Assembly: GCA_964633815.1 (NCBI GenBank)
Contig: CAZWHW010000002.1
Location: forward strand, 62,001 to 126,000
DNA: 64,000 bases
Direction of reading: 5' to 3'
Origin: CALKZN01 sp964633815
Lineage (GTDB): Bacteria; Pseudomonadota; Gammaproteobacteria; Arenicellales; Arenicellaceae
Below are positions 27,022 to 36,838 of the stretch, piece by piece (the first letter of the stretch is position 1; each line of letters starts with the position of its first letter). A program made the translations under genes and the position numbers. The notes under the pieces were generated by a model that was given only the letters and a program-made list of their open reading frames with translations, made no database searches and had not been told where the DNA came from.

Positions 27022-28122
27022 ATGCATGGACATACTATTGATCAAGAAGTTACGGCTTGTCTGAAATTGATAAAATGGCAAGGTTTTAGTCTTAGACGTA
27101 AGTATCAAGCATTAAAAGAGTTAGGAAGTTTCTCGGCTGCATTAAATTTGAGTGTCGATCAATGGGAAAAGTTAGTAAACCGTAGTTTGAGCAATCAGTT
27201 GTTGCCAAGCCAGTTAAATATAGAAAATGATTTGGAATGGTTAAATCATCCTGGAAATGATTTTATAAGTATTCTTGACGAGCGTTATCCTGTTGCCTTG
27301 AAAAGACTAACTGACCCTCCATTGGGTTTATATGTTCAAGGTGATTGCGGTGTATTAAATATGCCGCAATTAGCAATTGTAGGTAGTCGTCGACAGACAC
27401 CTGCGGGCAAAAAAATAGCAAGCCGATTTGCCTATGAGCTCTCTGAACTAGGCATCGCTGTTACAAGTGGCTTGGCTTTAGGGATTGACGCGTCTGCGCA
27501 TTGGGCAGTGTGTGAAGCTAGAGGAAAAGCCGTGGCGGTATTAGGTTGTGGTTTAGATATAATTTATCCTCGCCAGAATATTCAGTTAGCAAGCATGGTG
27601 CAAGCAAACGGTTGTATGGTTTCAGAATTTCCGATAGGAACTCCGCCGAGAAAAGAAAATTTTCCTGCTAGAAATCGGGTGATCGCTGGCCTTAGTTTAG
27701 GTGTCTTAGTGGTAGAGGCAGCGCTACGAAGCGGTTCTTTAATTACTGCTAGATTGGCTTTGGAGCTAGGCAAAGAAGTTTTTGCTGTGCCGGGTTCTAT
27801 TTTATCACCACAATCTTCAGGTTGTAATTACCTCATTAAGCAAGGAGCAGTGCTTACTCAGGATTTAGATGATATTTTATTTGAATTACAATTGCCCTTA
27901 CTAGATTTAAGCTCTGATTTAAAACAACAACAATCAAAGATAAAAAATAAGTGCAAAGATTGCCAGGTGCTTAGATCGATTGATTTTGAGTCAACTCCGT
28001 TAGATTGTTTAGTACAACGAACGGGTCTAGAATTTTATGCGCTCTCAAAAAGATTATTGGAATTAGAGCTTGAAGGATTGGTTGAGCGAGCCCATAATGG
28101 AGATTACTTTCGATTAACATAG
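27022..28122 (+). CDS. dprA: DNA-processing protein DprA (Smf)
   Basis: Binds incoming single-stranded DNA and loads RecA during natural transformation; widespread also in non-competent bacteria. 366 residues: N-terminal SAM-like region (about 10-65) and Rossmann-like domain with AIVGSRRQTPAGKK, SGLALGIDASAHWAV, AVLGCGLDIIYPRQN and ARNRVIAGLS. A C-terminal winged helix (about 305-365) ends the protein. An AGGAGG ribosome site lies 8 bases before ATG 27022. Type IV pilus genes in this window are compatible with competence, but no other competence gene is seen. Confidence 0.94.
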   Translation: MHGHTIDQEVTACLKLIKWQGFSLRRKYQALKELGSFSAALNLSVDQWEKLVNRSLSNQLLPSQLNIENDLEWLNHPGNDFISILDERYPVALKRLTDPPLGLYVQGDCGVLNMPQLAIVGSRRQTPAGKKIASRFAYELSELGIAVTSGLALGIDASAHWAVCEARGKAVAVLGCGLDIIYPRQNIQLASMVQANGCMVSEFPIGTPPRKENFPARNRVIAGLSLGVLVVEAALRSGSLITARLALELGKEVFAVPGSILSPQSSGCNYLIKQGAVLTQDLDDILFELQLPLLDLSSDLKQQQSKIKNKCKDCQVLRSIDFESTPLDCLVQRTGLEFYALSKRLLELELEGLVERAHNGDYFRLT

Positions 28123-28151
28123 TCAAAACAGTAGAGATTAAGGCGGTGATA

Positions 28152-28631
28152 ATGAAAGAAGATTTGATTGATATATTGATCTATTTGTTTGAACATTATT
28201 TGACTGAACACAATGATGGTGTTCTTCGGCTTGATGATAAGCAGTTAACTGGGGAGTTAGTTGAGGTAGGATTTGCGAAGAAGGAAATAGATCAAGCGTT
28301 TATTTGGTTGGATGAATTGATTGTTGGGTTAGATAAATCACTCAAGTCTTATCAACCTATTTCAAGTTGCAGGGTCTTTAGCCAGAATGAGAAACTACAA
28401 ATTCCAGTTGAAGTGCAATCACTTATCTATCGTTTAGAACAAGCTGGAATTTTAGATTTGCCTACCCGAGAATTAGTTATCGATCGTTTGATGGCACTAG
28501 AATTTGAAGTGGTCAACATGGATGATGCGAAATGGGTAATCATGATGGTTTTGTGTAATCAGAGCGATTCTCCTGAAGAGTTAGAATGGGCTGAAACGTT
28601 GGTCAGTGAGAATGTTATCCATACGCATTAG
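28152..28631 (+). CDS. smg: Smg/DUF494 family protein
   Basis: 159-residue acidic protein of the Smg (DUF494) family, which usually lies between dprA and topA. Family phrases are DLIDILIYLFEHYL at the start, LPTRELVIDRLMAL and DAKWVIMMVLCNQ near the end. ATG 28152 is preferred over a GTG two codons earlier because AAGGCGG gives it a proper ribosome site. Function is not established. Shares a likely transcript with dprA (29-base gap). Confidence 0.9.
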   Translation: MKEDLIDILIYLFEHYLTEHNDGVLRLDDKQLTGELVEVGFAKKEIDQAFIWLDELIVGLDKSLKSYQPISSCRVFSQNEKLQIPVEVQSLIYRLEQAGILDLPTRELVIDRLMALEFEVVNMDDAKWVIMMVLCNQSDSPEELEWAETLVSENVIHTH

Positions 28632-28652
28632 GTATATTTTTTTCGGAAAAGC

Positions 28653-28681
28653 TTGACCTATGCAGCCACTCACATTATAAG
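28653..28681 (+). promoter_or_regulatory. Strong sigma-70-like promoter of topA
   Basis: TTGACC, exactly 17 bases, TATAAG: five of six matches in each box. Transcription would start near 28688, about 46 bases before the topA ATG. Confidence 0.7.
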
Positions 28682-28695
28682 TCGTCCCATTCAAA

Positions 28696-28710
28696 TGTGG
28701 TCAAACCACA
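28696..28710. repeat. Perfect short inverted repeat in the topA leader
   Basis: TGTGGT-CAA-ACCACA, six-base arms and a three-base centre, 24 bases before the topA ATG and just past the inferred transcription start. It could be an operator or a small RNA hairpin near the ribosome site; the sequence cannot decide. Confidence 0.5.
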
Positions 28711-28733
28711 AAAATTTAGTCGGATTATAATTC

Positions 28734-31394
28734 ATGGGTAAGTCTCTCGTTATTGTCGAATCGCCTTCCAAGGCAAAAACAATTAATAAATACCTAGGTA
28801 AAGATTTTGTAGTGAAATCTAGCGTTGGCCATGTACGGGATTTGCCTGCCAGTGGCGCGTCTAAAAAAGTTGTTGACCCAAAAAAGCGTGCTGTTGAAGC
28901 AGCTAAAACACGCAAAATGAAGCCTGTTGCGAAGGCGAAGCATAAAGCTAAAAAGGCCAAAGAACAGTTAATTCGTCGAATGGGGGTAAATCCTGAAAAA
29001 GATTGGAAAGCCGATTACCACATTCTGCCAGGTAAGGAAAAAGTAGTTAAAGAGTTACAAAAGTTGGCTAAGGATGCTGATCATATCTATCTCGCAACGG
29101 ATTTAGATAGAGAAGGAGAAGCAATTGCATGGCATTTACGTGAAATCATTGGCGGCGATGAAGAGCGCTTCGAACGTGTTATTTTTAATGAAATTACTAA
29201 GTCAGCTATCCAAGAAGCATTTTCAAAACCAGCCAAATTGGATATGAGCCGTGTGAATGCACAACAAGCTCGTCGGTTTTTAGATCGTGTGGTTGGTTTT
29301 ATGTTGTCGCCCTTACTGTGGTCAAAAGTTGCTCGAGGTTTGTCTGCAGGCAGAGTGCAGTCGGTAGCAGTTAAATTATTGGTTGAACGTGAGCGTGAAA
29401 TTCAGGCATTTGTTCCCGAGGAATATTGGGATGTTCAGGTAGATGTTTCAGCTAAGAGTAAAGACGAGACGATTCAACTGACCCTTGATGTTAAAAAACA
29501 AGATAACGAAGAGTTTAGGCCAACATCTAAAAATGAGACTGATATTGCCTTAGCCTTACTGAAAAAACACGATTATGTGGTCAGTGAGCGTAGTGATAAG
29601 CCAACATTGAGTCGTCCAAGTGCGCCATATATTACTTCGACTTTACAACAAGCTGCGAGTCGAAGATTAGGTTTTTCAGTTAAAAAAACTATGATGCTTG
29701 CCCAACGCCTTTATGAGGCTGGCTATATTACGTATATGCGAACCGATTCTACCAATTTGAGTCAGGACGCGATTCAAAGCTCTCGAGAATTTATTGATCA
29801 GAATTATGGTAAAAAATATCTGCCAGAATCGCCTAAAGTTTATGGTAGCAAGCAAAATGCGCAAGATGCACACGAAGCTATTCGCCCATCGGATGTCACA
29901 GTGCAAGCTTCTAATTTGACTAAGCTTGAACGTGATCAACAGCGTTTATATGAGTTAATTTGGCGACAGTTTGTTGCCTGTCAAATGACTCCTGCACGTT
30001 TTAAAAGCTCACGATTAGTAGTAATGGCTGGTGATTTTGAATTACGCGCCACGGGTAGAGTGATGGAGTTTGATGGTTATCAACGCGTACAACCAGTTGC
30101 GGTTGATAAAAAGAAAGAAACCCAAGTGCTGCCAGATATTAAAGTCGGAGAAGCATTAACATTAGAGGGGTTGAAACCAACGCAGCATTTTACTAAGCCA
30201 GCCCCGCGCTATACTGAAGCAAGTTTAGTAAAAGAGTTGGAAAAGCGAGGTATTGGTAGGCCGTCAACTTACGCCTCGATTATTTCAACGATTCAAGATC
30301 GCGGTTATGTTCGATTAGAAAGTAGACGATTTTATGCTGAAAAAATGGGCGAGATTGTTACTAGTCGTTTGAATGAGAATTTTAATGACTTAATGAATTA
30401 TGATTTCACCGCCAATATGGAAGAGGCGCTTGATCAGGTTGCTAAGGGCGATAAAGATTGGAAAGGTTTGTTAAATGAGTTTTATGAAGGCTTTTCTGAA
30501 AAAGTAGAAGTAGCTGGCGGTGATAGCGAACTTGCTATGCGAGCGAATTCTGTAACTCAAATTGATCATAGTTGCTATAAGTGCGGCAGACCAATGCAAA
30601 TTCGTACAGCAAGTACTGGGGTTTTCTTGGGTTGTTCTGGCTATAATTTGCCGCCAAAAGAGCGTTGTAAGGCAACGGTTAATCTGGTTTCTGGTGATGA
30701 AGTGGCTAGTGTCGAGGATGATGTTGAAGGTGAAGCCGAATCATTATTGCTATTAGAAAAACGTCGTTGCCCGATTTGTTCAGTTGCAATGAATAGTTAT
30801 TTAATTGATGATGGGCACAAATTACACGTTTGTGGTAATAATCCTGATTGTGGTGGATATGAGATTGAAAAAGGTGCTTTTAAAATCAAAGGTTATGATG
30901 GGCCTGTTTTAGAATGCGATAAATGTGGCAGTGACATGCAGCTTAAGTCAGGTCGTTTTGGCAAGTATTTTGGTTGCACTAATGAAAATTGTAAAAATAC
31001 TCGTAAATTGCTACGTAATGGGGAGGCCGCTCCGCCGAAGATGGATCCTGTGCAAATGCCCGACTTAGAATGCCTAAAAGTGGATGATCATTATGTTTTG
31101 CGTGATGGTGCAGCAGGTATGTTCCTAGCGGCAAGTCAATTTCCAAAAAATCGCGAAACAAGGCCGCCTAAGCTAGAAGAGATTTTGCCCTATAAAGATC
31201 AAATTGATCCAAAGTATACATTTTTGTTTTCAGGTCCGGTAACTGATACTGCCGGTAATCCAAGTCAAATCCGTTTTAGCCGTAAAGAAAAAACGCAATA
31301 CTTGATGACTGAAAAAGATAGTAAAGCCACTGGTTGGCAAGCTCATTACTTAAATGGTAAATGGGTGGAAAAAAATACCAAGAAGAAAAAATAG
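28734..31394 (+). CDS. topA: DNA topoisomerase I (type IA)
   Basis: Relaxes negative supercoils by single-strand passage. 886 residues, close to the 865 of E. coli. The Toprim domain begins SLVIVESPSKAKTINKYLG and includes the DLDREGEAIAWHL metal site. The catalytic tyrosine is about Y334 in YITYMRTDSTN. The C-terminus has three four-cysteine zinc ribbons (beginning CYKCGRPM, CPICSVAM and CDKCGSDM) and a zinc-less ribbon repeat. A lysine-rich insertion at about 48-80 matches a similarly variable loop in E. coli. It follows smg after a promoter-containing gap and converges with mrcA seven bases away. Confidence 0.97.
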   Translation: MGKSLVIVESPSKAKTINKYLGKDFVVKSSVGHVRDLPASGASKKVVDPKKRAVEAAKTRKMKPVAKAKHKAKKAKEQLIRRMGVNPEKDWKADYHILPGKEKVVKELQKLAKDADHIYLATDLDREGEAIAWHLREIIGGDEERFERVIFNEITKSAIQEAFSKPAKLDMSRVNAQQARRFLDRVVGFMLSPLLWSKVARGLSAGRVQSVAVKLLVEREREIQAFVPEEYWDVQVDVSAKSKDETIQLTLDVKKQDNEEFRPTSKNETDIALALLKKHDYVVSERSDKPTLSRPSAPYITSTLQQAASRRLGFSVKKTMMLAQRLYEAGYITYMRTDSTNLSQDAIQSSREFIDQNYGKKYLPESPKVYGSKQNAQDAHEAIRPSDVTVQASNLTKLERDQQRLYELIWRQFVACQMTPARFKSSRLVVMAGDFELRATGRVMEFDGYQRVQPVAVDKKKETQVLPDIKVGEALTLEGLKPTQHFTKPAPRYTEASLVKELEKRGIGRPSTYASIISTIQDRGYVRLESRRFYAEKMGEIVTSRLNENFNDLMNYDFTANMEEALDQVAKGDKDWKGLLNEFYEGFSEKVEVAGGDSELAMRANSVTQIDHSCYKCGRPMQIRTASTGVFLGCSGYNLPPKERCKATVNLVSGDEVASVEDDVEGEAESLLLLEKRRCPICSVAMNSYLIDDGHKLHVCGNNPDCGGYEIEKGAFKIKGYDGPVLECDKCGSDMQLKSGRFGKYFGCTNENCKNTRKLLRNGEAAPPKMDPVQMPDLECLKVDDHYVLRDGAAGMFLAASQFPKNRETRPPKLEEILPYKDQIDPKYTFLFSGPVTDTAGNPSQIRFSRKEKTQYLMTEKDSKATGWQAHYLNGKWVEKNTKKKK

Positions 31395-31401
31395 GCCTAA
31401 T

Positions 31402-33723
31402 TTAAAAAAGACTTTCAATTGTTGAGGGTGCTACAGATCTGCTTGGTTGAATATCTTGTTGTTCGGATTGATCTTGAGTCCCATAGACCTCAAAATTCTC
31501 AGCATTGCTGGAAGGAATAAATACACCTTCTGGTTTCTTTAATTGTTTTTCCGCTTTGCTTTGTAAGGCAACTTTCATGAAGTCTATCCACATGGGTAAG
31601 GCTGTTCTGCCGCCCGATTCAGCATGTCCCAGCGTTTGCGGAGTATCGAAACCGATCCAAGTTGTTGCGACAATGCCTCCACCAAAACCATTGAACCAAG
31701 CATCAATATAATCGTTTGTTGTGCCAGTTTTACCACCTAAATCATTACGTTCCAGTACTAAAGCTTTTTTGGCAGTACCGAAGTTAACAGCATCTTGGAG
31801 CATGTTGTTAATGACGTAGCTGGTTGTTTTAGGCATGATTCTTGGAGCGAGTTTTTCAGTAGGATCAACAACACATTGGTCGCAAAATTTTTGGTTTTCT
31901 TGTTTAAAAAGAATCGTGCCATCGCGATTTTCTATGCGATCGATCAACTGGGGATTGACTAAATAGCCATTATTGGCAATTGCAGTGTATGCTCGATTGA
32001 TCTCAAAAGGCGTGAAGTTTCCAGAACCAAGTGCCAAAGAAAATGATTTGACCAAGCGTTCTTGTTGAAGTCCAAATTTCGATAAGTAGTTACGCCCATA
32101 GTCAAGGCCGATTGCTCTAAGAAGCCTGATTGAAACGATATTCATCGATCTCGCTAACGCCACGCGCAAAGATGTAGGGGGATAAAATTTTTTATTATAG
32201 TTTTGCGGGCGCCAAACCGTGCCTTGAGCTGCGTCTTCGATGGCGATAGGAGCACCGCTAATTTTGGTTTCAGAGTTATAGCCTTTATCTAGAGCCGCAG
32301 CATAGATAAAAGGTTTTAAACTTGAGCCTGGTTGTCTTTTAGCTTGAGTGGCTCGATTATAATTGTTGAAATAGAAATCAAAGCCACCTACAAGAGCAAT
32401 GATTTTGCCAGTTTGGGCGTCGGTTGCAATTAATGCGCCTTGCGCTTGGGGTAATTGTGACAGTTGCCATGATGATGATTGGTCGAGAGTCGGCTCAACA
32501 TAAACTACATCACCAATAGAGAGCATTTTTTTTAGATTTTTTGGAGTACTTCCCACAATGTCAGATGAAATATGTTTTTTTGCCCATAAAGAATCTTTTA
32601 GGGAAATGGTCAGTGAATCTTGATTTCTAGATAGAAGTTTGGCTTGATCTTTGGTCACTTGGACAACAACAGCAGGAATAATTTTTCCACTTGGTTGGAT
32701 TTGCTGAAGCTCGTTAATCCATGAGGATTTTTTCGTTTCTGCGAGCGATTTTATTGGACCTCTAAAACCATGGCGTTTGTCATAATTGAGAAGGTGTGTT
32801 CTAAGTGATTGGTTGGCTGCGAGCTGCGAGCCTTGTTGGATATTAGTATAAACATCAAGGCCTTGCCAGTACGCTTGTTCACCATAGAGTTCGATAACTT
32901 TTAACCTGACCATTTCTGCTACATACGGAGCTTCTACTTCACTTCTACTTTTTTGGCGTTTTGCTGAAATTGGTGCAACTTTCTCTGTTTCAAGCTCTTG
33001 CTTGGAAACCCAATTATTTTCATATAAGCGTTCTAGGACGTAATTGCGCCTTAGTTTTGCGCGTTCTGGATTGCTCAAAGGATTATTTTTGGATGGCGCC
33101 TTAGGTAGCCCAGCAAGCATCGCTTGCTCGGCGATGGTGAGCTCTTCAAGTTTTTTCCCGTAATAAACATCCGCGGCGGCGGCAAAGCCATACGATCGAT
33201 GACCTAGAAAAATTTTGTTGAAATATAAGTCGAGAATTTGATTCTTGCTGAGAGTAGATTCGAGTTTCAACGCCAACATGATCTCACGAATTTTTCTTGA
33301 GTAGGTTTGTTCAGAGCTAAGAAAATAATTGCGAGCCACTTGTTGAGTAATTGTACTAGCACCTTGCCGGCTACCAGCAGAGAGGTAGTTATTGATAGCT
33401 GCCCGTATAATGCCTTTGAAGTCGATGCCAATGTGAGAATAAAAATTACTGTCTTCACTTGCCAATATGGCTTTAATTAGACTTTCAGGAGCGGTTTCGA
33501 TATCAATAGGTTTTCGGCGTTCATCACCAAATTCAGCAATCAAGAGTCCTTCCGAGCTAAAGACTCGTAGGGGAGTTTTTAATTTTGTTGAAGTAATATC
33601 TGCCGTAGAGGGAAGGTTTTGGTGCAAACTAAGGAATACAAAGCTGGCTAAAAAAACGCCAATAAATATAAGCTTCAAGCTCCATAAAAGTGTAAAAAAA
33701 ACTAATTTGGATTTTAAGCTCAT
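31402..33723 (-). CDS. mrcA: Penicillin-binding protein 1A (bifunctional class A PBP)
   Basis: Builds peptidoglycan by glycan polymerisation and peptide cross-linking. From ATG 33723 it has 773 residues: membrane helix at about 5-32 and a family 51 transglycosylase with EDSNFYSHIGID (catalytic Glu) and GASTITQQVARN. An OB-like insert and a transpeptidase follow, with active-site SSLKPF (SxxK), SMN and KTGTTND. The frame is open to a TTG at 33849 that would add 42 residues rich in Ser/Thr; the shorter start places the anchor at the N-terminus, as in E. coli PBP1A. It is divergent from pilM, the common arrangement in pilus-bearing Gammaproteobacteria. Confidence 0.93.
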   Translation of the reverse strand: MSLKSKLVFFTLLWSLKLIFIGVFLASFVFLSLHQNLPSTADITSTKLKTPLRVFSSEGLLIAEFGDERRKPIDIETAPESLIKAILASEDSNFYSHIGIDFKGIIRAAINNYLSAGSRQGASTITQQVARNYFLSSEQTYSRKIREIMLALKLESTLSKNQILDLYFNKIFLGHRSYGFAAAADVYYGKKLEELTIAEQAMLAGLPKAPSKNNPLSNPERAKLRRNYVLERLYENNWVSKQELETEKVAPISAKRQKSRSEVEAPYVAEMVRLKVIELYGEQAYWQGLDVYTNIQQGSQLAANQSLRTHLLNYDKRHGFRGPIKSLAETKKSSWINELQQIQPSGKIIPAVVVQVTKDQAKLLSRNQDSLTISLKDSLWAKKHISSDIVGSTPKNLKKMLSIGDVVYVEPTLDQSSSWQLSQLPQAQGALIATDAQTGKIIALVGGFDFYFNNYNRATQAKRQPGSSLKPFIYAAALDKGYNSETKISGAPIAIEDAAQGTVWRPQNYNKKFYPPTSLRVALARSMNIVSIRLLRAIGLDYGRNYLSKFGLQQERLVKSFSLALGSGNFTPFEINRAYTAIANNGYLVNPQLIDRIENRDGTILFKQENQKFCDQCVVDPTEKLAPRIMPKTTSYVINNMLQDAVNFGTAKKALVLERNDLGGKTGTTNDYIDAWFNGFGGGIVATTWIGFDTPQTLGHAESGGRTALPMWIDFMKVALQSKAEKQLKKPEGVFIPSSNAENFEVYGTQDQSEQQDIQPSRSVAPSTIESLF

Positions 33724-33971
33724 AGGTTTGTGACTAGTTGTACTGGTACTAGATGCGGATTGAGCCAGATTAGAATTTTTTTCTGCCAAAGTTGTCTTAT
33801 TAAAATATAAAGGAATGGTAAGTATAAGGGTACCGTATGTGCTGCTCAACGCACTTAGGTTAAATATTTGACATATTTTTTCAATATTAGATTAGGAATT
33901 GCTTGACTAACGCTATACTCTTCATTTAATTTACTAGGATAATAAGTTAAATTAGTGTTTTTGAGGGTGTT

Positions 33972-35033
33972 TTGAGTTTTTTTTCAAGTAAATCTGGATC
34001 ATATTTAGGAGTTGATATCGGCGCTAGCGCGGTAAAATGCGTTGAGTTGGTGGGTTCTAAAAGTTCTCCAAAAGTTAAGTCTTGGGGTATAGAGCCTATA
34101 GGTATGGGTGCGATTGAGGATGGTTCGATTGTGCAGCAAGACAATGTAATAACCGCATTAGATGCATTGTTAAGCCGCTGTAAAGTGAAAACAAAGAATG
34201 TTGCTGTTGCCGTGAGCTCTTCACATGCAATTACTAAAGTTGTACCAATGGCAAGTGATTTGACCGAATCAGAAGTGGAAGATTTAATCGAGGTAGAGGC
34301 GGCGCATTTTGTGCCTTATGCAATTGATGATGTTAATCTTGATTTTCAACTGATGGGGCCAACGTTGTCAAATCCTCAACATGAACAAGACGTTTTAATT
34401 GCGGCTTGTCGAACTGATATTATTGATGATTATGTCAGTGTAATTGAAGAGGTTGGTTTGCAGCCAAGTATTGTTGATGTTGATACTTATGCTATTCAAC
34501 GATTATATTCGAGTCAGCGTGTGCCGAATTTAAATGAAAAAACATCCAATGCAGTAGCGGTTTTTGATATAGGTGTTAATACTACTAAAGTCGTTGTGTT
34601 TGAAAATGATGAAGTGATTTTTAACCGACAGCAAAAATTTGGTGGTGCCCAGTTAGTGAATCTTGTTCGACAAGAATATGGTTTAGGTTTCGCAGAAGCT
34701 TTGACTGTGCTTCAATCCGATAGCCCGCCTGCTGATATAGTTGAAAATGTTTATAAGCCTTTTATGTCTTTAGTGGCAAATGAATTTAATCGAGCGTTAC
34801 AATTCTTTTATTCTTCTAGTAAGCATGAGGCAGTATCTCAAGTATTATTTACTGGTGGAGTTGCTGGTATGCCAAACTTTTCTGAGTCTATGAGTCATGT
34901 TATGAATATTAACGCGCAAGACTTAATGGATTTTTCGCAATTTGCTGTTAGAGGTAATCGCGGTGCCTTAGTTAATAACATGGGTCGGTTGTCTGTTGCA
35001 ACTGGTTTGGCTCTGCGTGGTCTTGATAGTTAA
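33972..35033 (+). CDS. pilM: Type IV pilus inner-membrane platform protein PilM
   Basis: Actin-like cytoplasmic ATP-binding protein that binds the PilN N-terminus in the type IV pilus alignment complex. 353 residues. It starts with a TTG codon: SFFSSKSGSYLGVDIGASAVK is the normal family opening, no ATG lies in frame just upstream, and GAGG lies 6-9 bases before the TTG. Actin-fold phosphate loops LGVDIGASAVKCVEL and AVFDIGVNTTKVVVF and the LFTGGVAGMPNFSE segment are present. First gene of pilMNOPQ; 23 bases before pilN. Confidence 0.95.
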   Translation: MSFFSSKSGSYLGVDIGASAVKCVELVGSKSSPKVKSWGIEPIGMGAIEDGSIVQQDNVITALDALLSRCKVKTKNVAVAVSSSHAITKVVPMASDLTESEVEDLIEVEAAHFVPYAIDDVNLDFQLMGPTLSNPQHEQDVLIAACRTDIIDDYVSVIEEVGLQPSIVDVDTYAIQRLYSSQRVPNLNEKTSNAVAVFDIGVNTTKVVVFENDEVIFNRQQKFGGAQLVNLVRQEYGLGFAEALTVLQSDSPPADIVENVYKPFMSLVANEFNRALQFFYSSSKHEAVSQVLFTGGVAGMPNFSESMSHVMNINAQDLMDFSQFAVRGNRGALVNNMGRLSVATGLALRGLDS

Positions 35034-35056
35034 ATAAAAAGTTCCCGAATTTTGAT

Positions 35057-35623
35057 ATGAATGTAACAAACATAAACTTGCTTCCTTGGCGTGAGGAACT
35101 AAAACAAAAACGATCAAATCAGCTTAGAAATGCAATTTTCTTTGGTTGGATTTTGGCTTGTGCTGCTGCGTTTCTGATGGTGAAATATTGGGATAGTCGA
35201 ATTGATCATCAAGATGGCCGAAATCAGTATTTACAGAGAGAAATTACTAGTTTGGAAGGGATTATTAAAGAAATTGAAGGGCTTAGGGAAAAGCGTGATG
35301 AAATTGTCGACAGGCTAGAAGTTATTCAGGAACTTCAAGCAGATCGAGCGCAAATTGTTCATGTTTTTGACGATTTAGTGCAAAAAATGCCTCAAGGAGT
35401 TTATCTCGATCAAATAAGCAAGAAAGGTTCTGGACTTGATGTTTTAGGATTTGCCCAAGCTAACGCAAGAGTTTCATCTTTAATGAGAAATTTAGATGCT
35501 TCTAGTTGGTTTAAGTCTCCTAAGTTGAAAATTGTTAAAAATACTAATCAAGAAGGCTTGGAGTTAAGTCAATTTAATTTGAGCATTTCTGAAGAGCGAA
35601 AAAATAGCGAGGATTCACAATGA
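35057..35623 (+). CDS. pilN: Type IV pilus assembly protein PilN
   Basis: Bitopic inner-membrane protein of the alignment complex. 188 residues. The cytoplasmic N-terminus NINLLPWREELKQKR is the conserved PilM-binding peptide, followed by a membrane helix (about 27-45), a coiled coil (about 55-95) and a periplasmic ferredoxin-like domain that pairs with PilO. The stop codon overlaps the pilO start (ATGA). Confidence 0.95.
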   Translation: MNVTNINLLPWREELKQKRSNQLRNAIFFGWILACAAAFLMVKYWDSRIDHQDGRNQYLQREITSLEGIIKEIEGLREKRDEIVDRLEVIQELQADRAQIVHVFDDLVQKMPQGVYLDQISKKGSGLDVLGFAQANARVSSLMRNLDASSWFKSPKLKIVKNTNQEGLELSQFNLSISEERKNSEDSQ

Positions 35624-36267
35624 TAAGTAATATCTTTGATGGTTGGTCAGATATTGATATTGGTGACCCGAGTTCATGGCCAGCAACATTTAAAATTTTT
35701 GGTGGAATAGTAATTGCAATTGCAATTATTTATGCCACATATCATTTTAAAGTTATTGAACAGCGTCAAGTTTTGCAGACGGCTGTTGATAAAGAAAAAA
35801 CTCTAAAAGATGAATTTTTAGAGAAAAAAGCATTGGCAATTAATCTTGAAGCATACAAAGCGCAGAAAAAAGAAGCAGAAGACTTATTTGCTGAACTCAA
35901 AGAGCAGTTACCAAGTGAGACTGAAATTCCTGATTTGCTTGTTGATGTTACTCAACTTGGTTTATCGCGTGGATTGATTTTTGAGCAATTTGAACCTCGT
36001 GATGAGGTGCCACAGGATTTTTATAATGAAAAGCCTGTGCAGATTATAGTAAGTGGCAATTATCATGAAATGGCTAATTTTATGAGTGATATTGCAGCAT
36101 TATCTCGAATTGTGAATGTTAATGATTTTGATATTACCCGCAGAGATGCGAACCGAAGAAGCTCAAGAAGAAATGACGATAGTGTTGATGTTGATATTAA
36201 TGAAGCACCTTTGAAGATGAGTGCTTTGATCAAAACATATTACTATGAGGAGGAAGAGGAAAAATGA
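35620..36267 (+). CDS. pilO: Type IV pilus assembly protein PilO
   Basis: Inner-membrane partner of PilN. 215 residues: membrane helix (about 21-42, FKIFGGIVIAIAIIYATY), coiled coil (about 48-95) and a periplasmic domain with LPSETEIPDLLVDVTQLGL and YHEMANFMSDIAALSRIVNV, both typical. A basic Arg/Ser/Asn patch near 175-185 precedes the last strand. Four-base overlaps with pilN and pilP indicate translational coupling. Confidence 0.95.
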   Translation: MISNIFDGWSDIDIGDPSSWPATFKIFGGIVIAIAIIYATYHFKVIEQRQVLQTAVDKEKTLKDEFLEKKALAINLEAYKAQKKEAEDLFAELKEQLPSETEIPDLLVDVTQLGLSRGLIFEQFEPRDEVPQDFYNEKPVQIIVSGNYHEMANFMSDIAALSRIVNVNDFDITRRDANRRSSRRNDDSVDVDINEAPLKMSALIKTYYYEEEEEK

Positions 36268-36809
36268 TTTCTCGTCATGTAATACAACTGTTTACTATCA
36301 CAATCGCACTGCTTTTCGTGAGCGCTTGTGAGCAAAAATCCTCTGAAGATCTTGTTCAGTTTGTTGAAAACGCTTACAAAGATAAAAAGCCAGATATTGA
36401 ACCGTTACCACCAATAGTGCCTTACGAAGAATTTATTTACGAAGCAAGTAATTTGCCTGATCCATTTTCTAAGAGCAATGTATTATCAAACGATGTGGAA
36501 GCGGAAGAGGATGAGGCTTTGGCCTCGGGTATTGATCCTAACCGTAGAAAGGATCCGTTAGAGGCATTCCCGCTTGACGGGTTGCGTCTTGATGGTGTTT
36601 TGGAATTTAGAGGAGCATTGTCTGCGATTGTACGATCTCCTGATGGGGATTCAGTTCCGGTGACAGTCGGTAATTATTTGGGACTTAATAGCGGCAAGAT
36701 TATTTCTATCGATAGTGAATCTCAAAAAGTTGAAATTGAAGAAACTGTTCGTAACGCGACAGGCAAATGGATTAAAAGAATAGTAATAATGACTGGCGAT
36801 GAGTCATAA
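36264..36809 (+). CDS. pilP: Type IV pilus lipoprotein PilP
   Basis: Periplasmic lipoprotein linking PilN/PilO to the PilQ secretin. 181 residues with a lipobox at LLFVSAC (lipidated cysteine about residue 21). An unfolded linker holds YEEFIYEASNLPDPFSKSN, and the C-terminal beta-sandwich (about 100-180) has LDGVLEFRGALSAIVRSPDG and VTVGNYLGLNSGKII. Overlaps pilO by four bases. Confidence 0.94.
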   Translation: MISRHVIQLFTITIALLFVSACEQKSSEDLVQFVENAYKDKKPDIEPLPPIVPYEEFIYEASNLPDPFSKSNVLSNDVEAEEDEALASGIDPNRRKDPLEAFPLDGLRLDGVLEFRGALSAIVRSPDGDSVPVTVGNYLGLNSGKIISIDSESQKVEIEETVRNATGKWIKRIVIMTGDES

Positions 36810-36838
36810 GACCAAGTCAATAGTTGGATGAAATTGTA

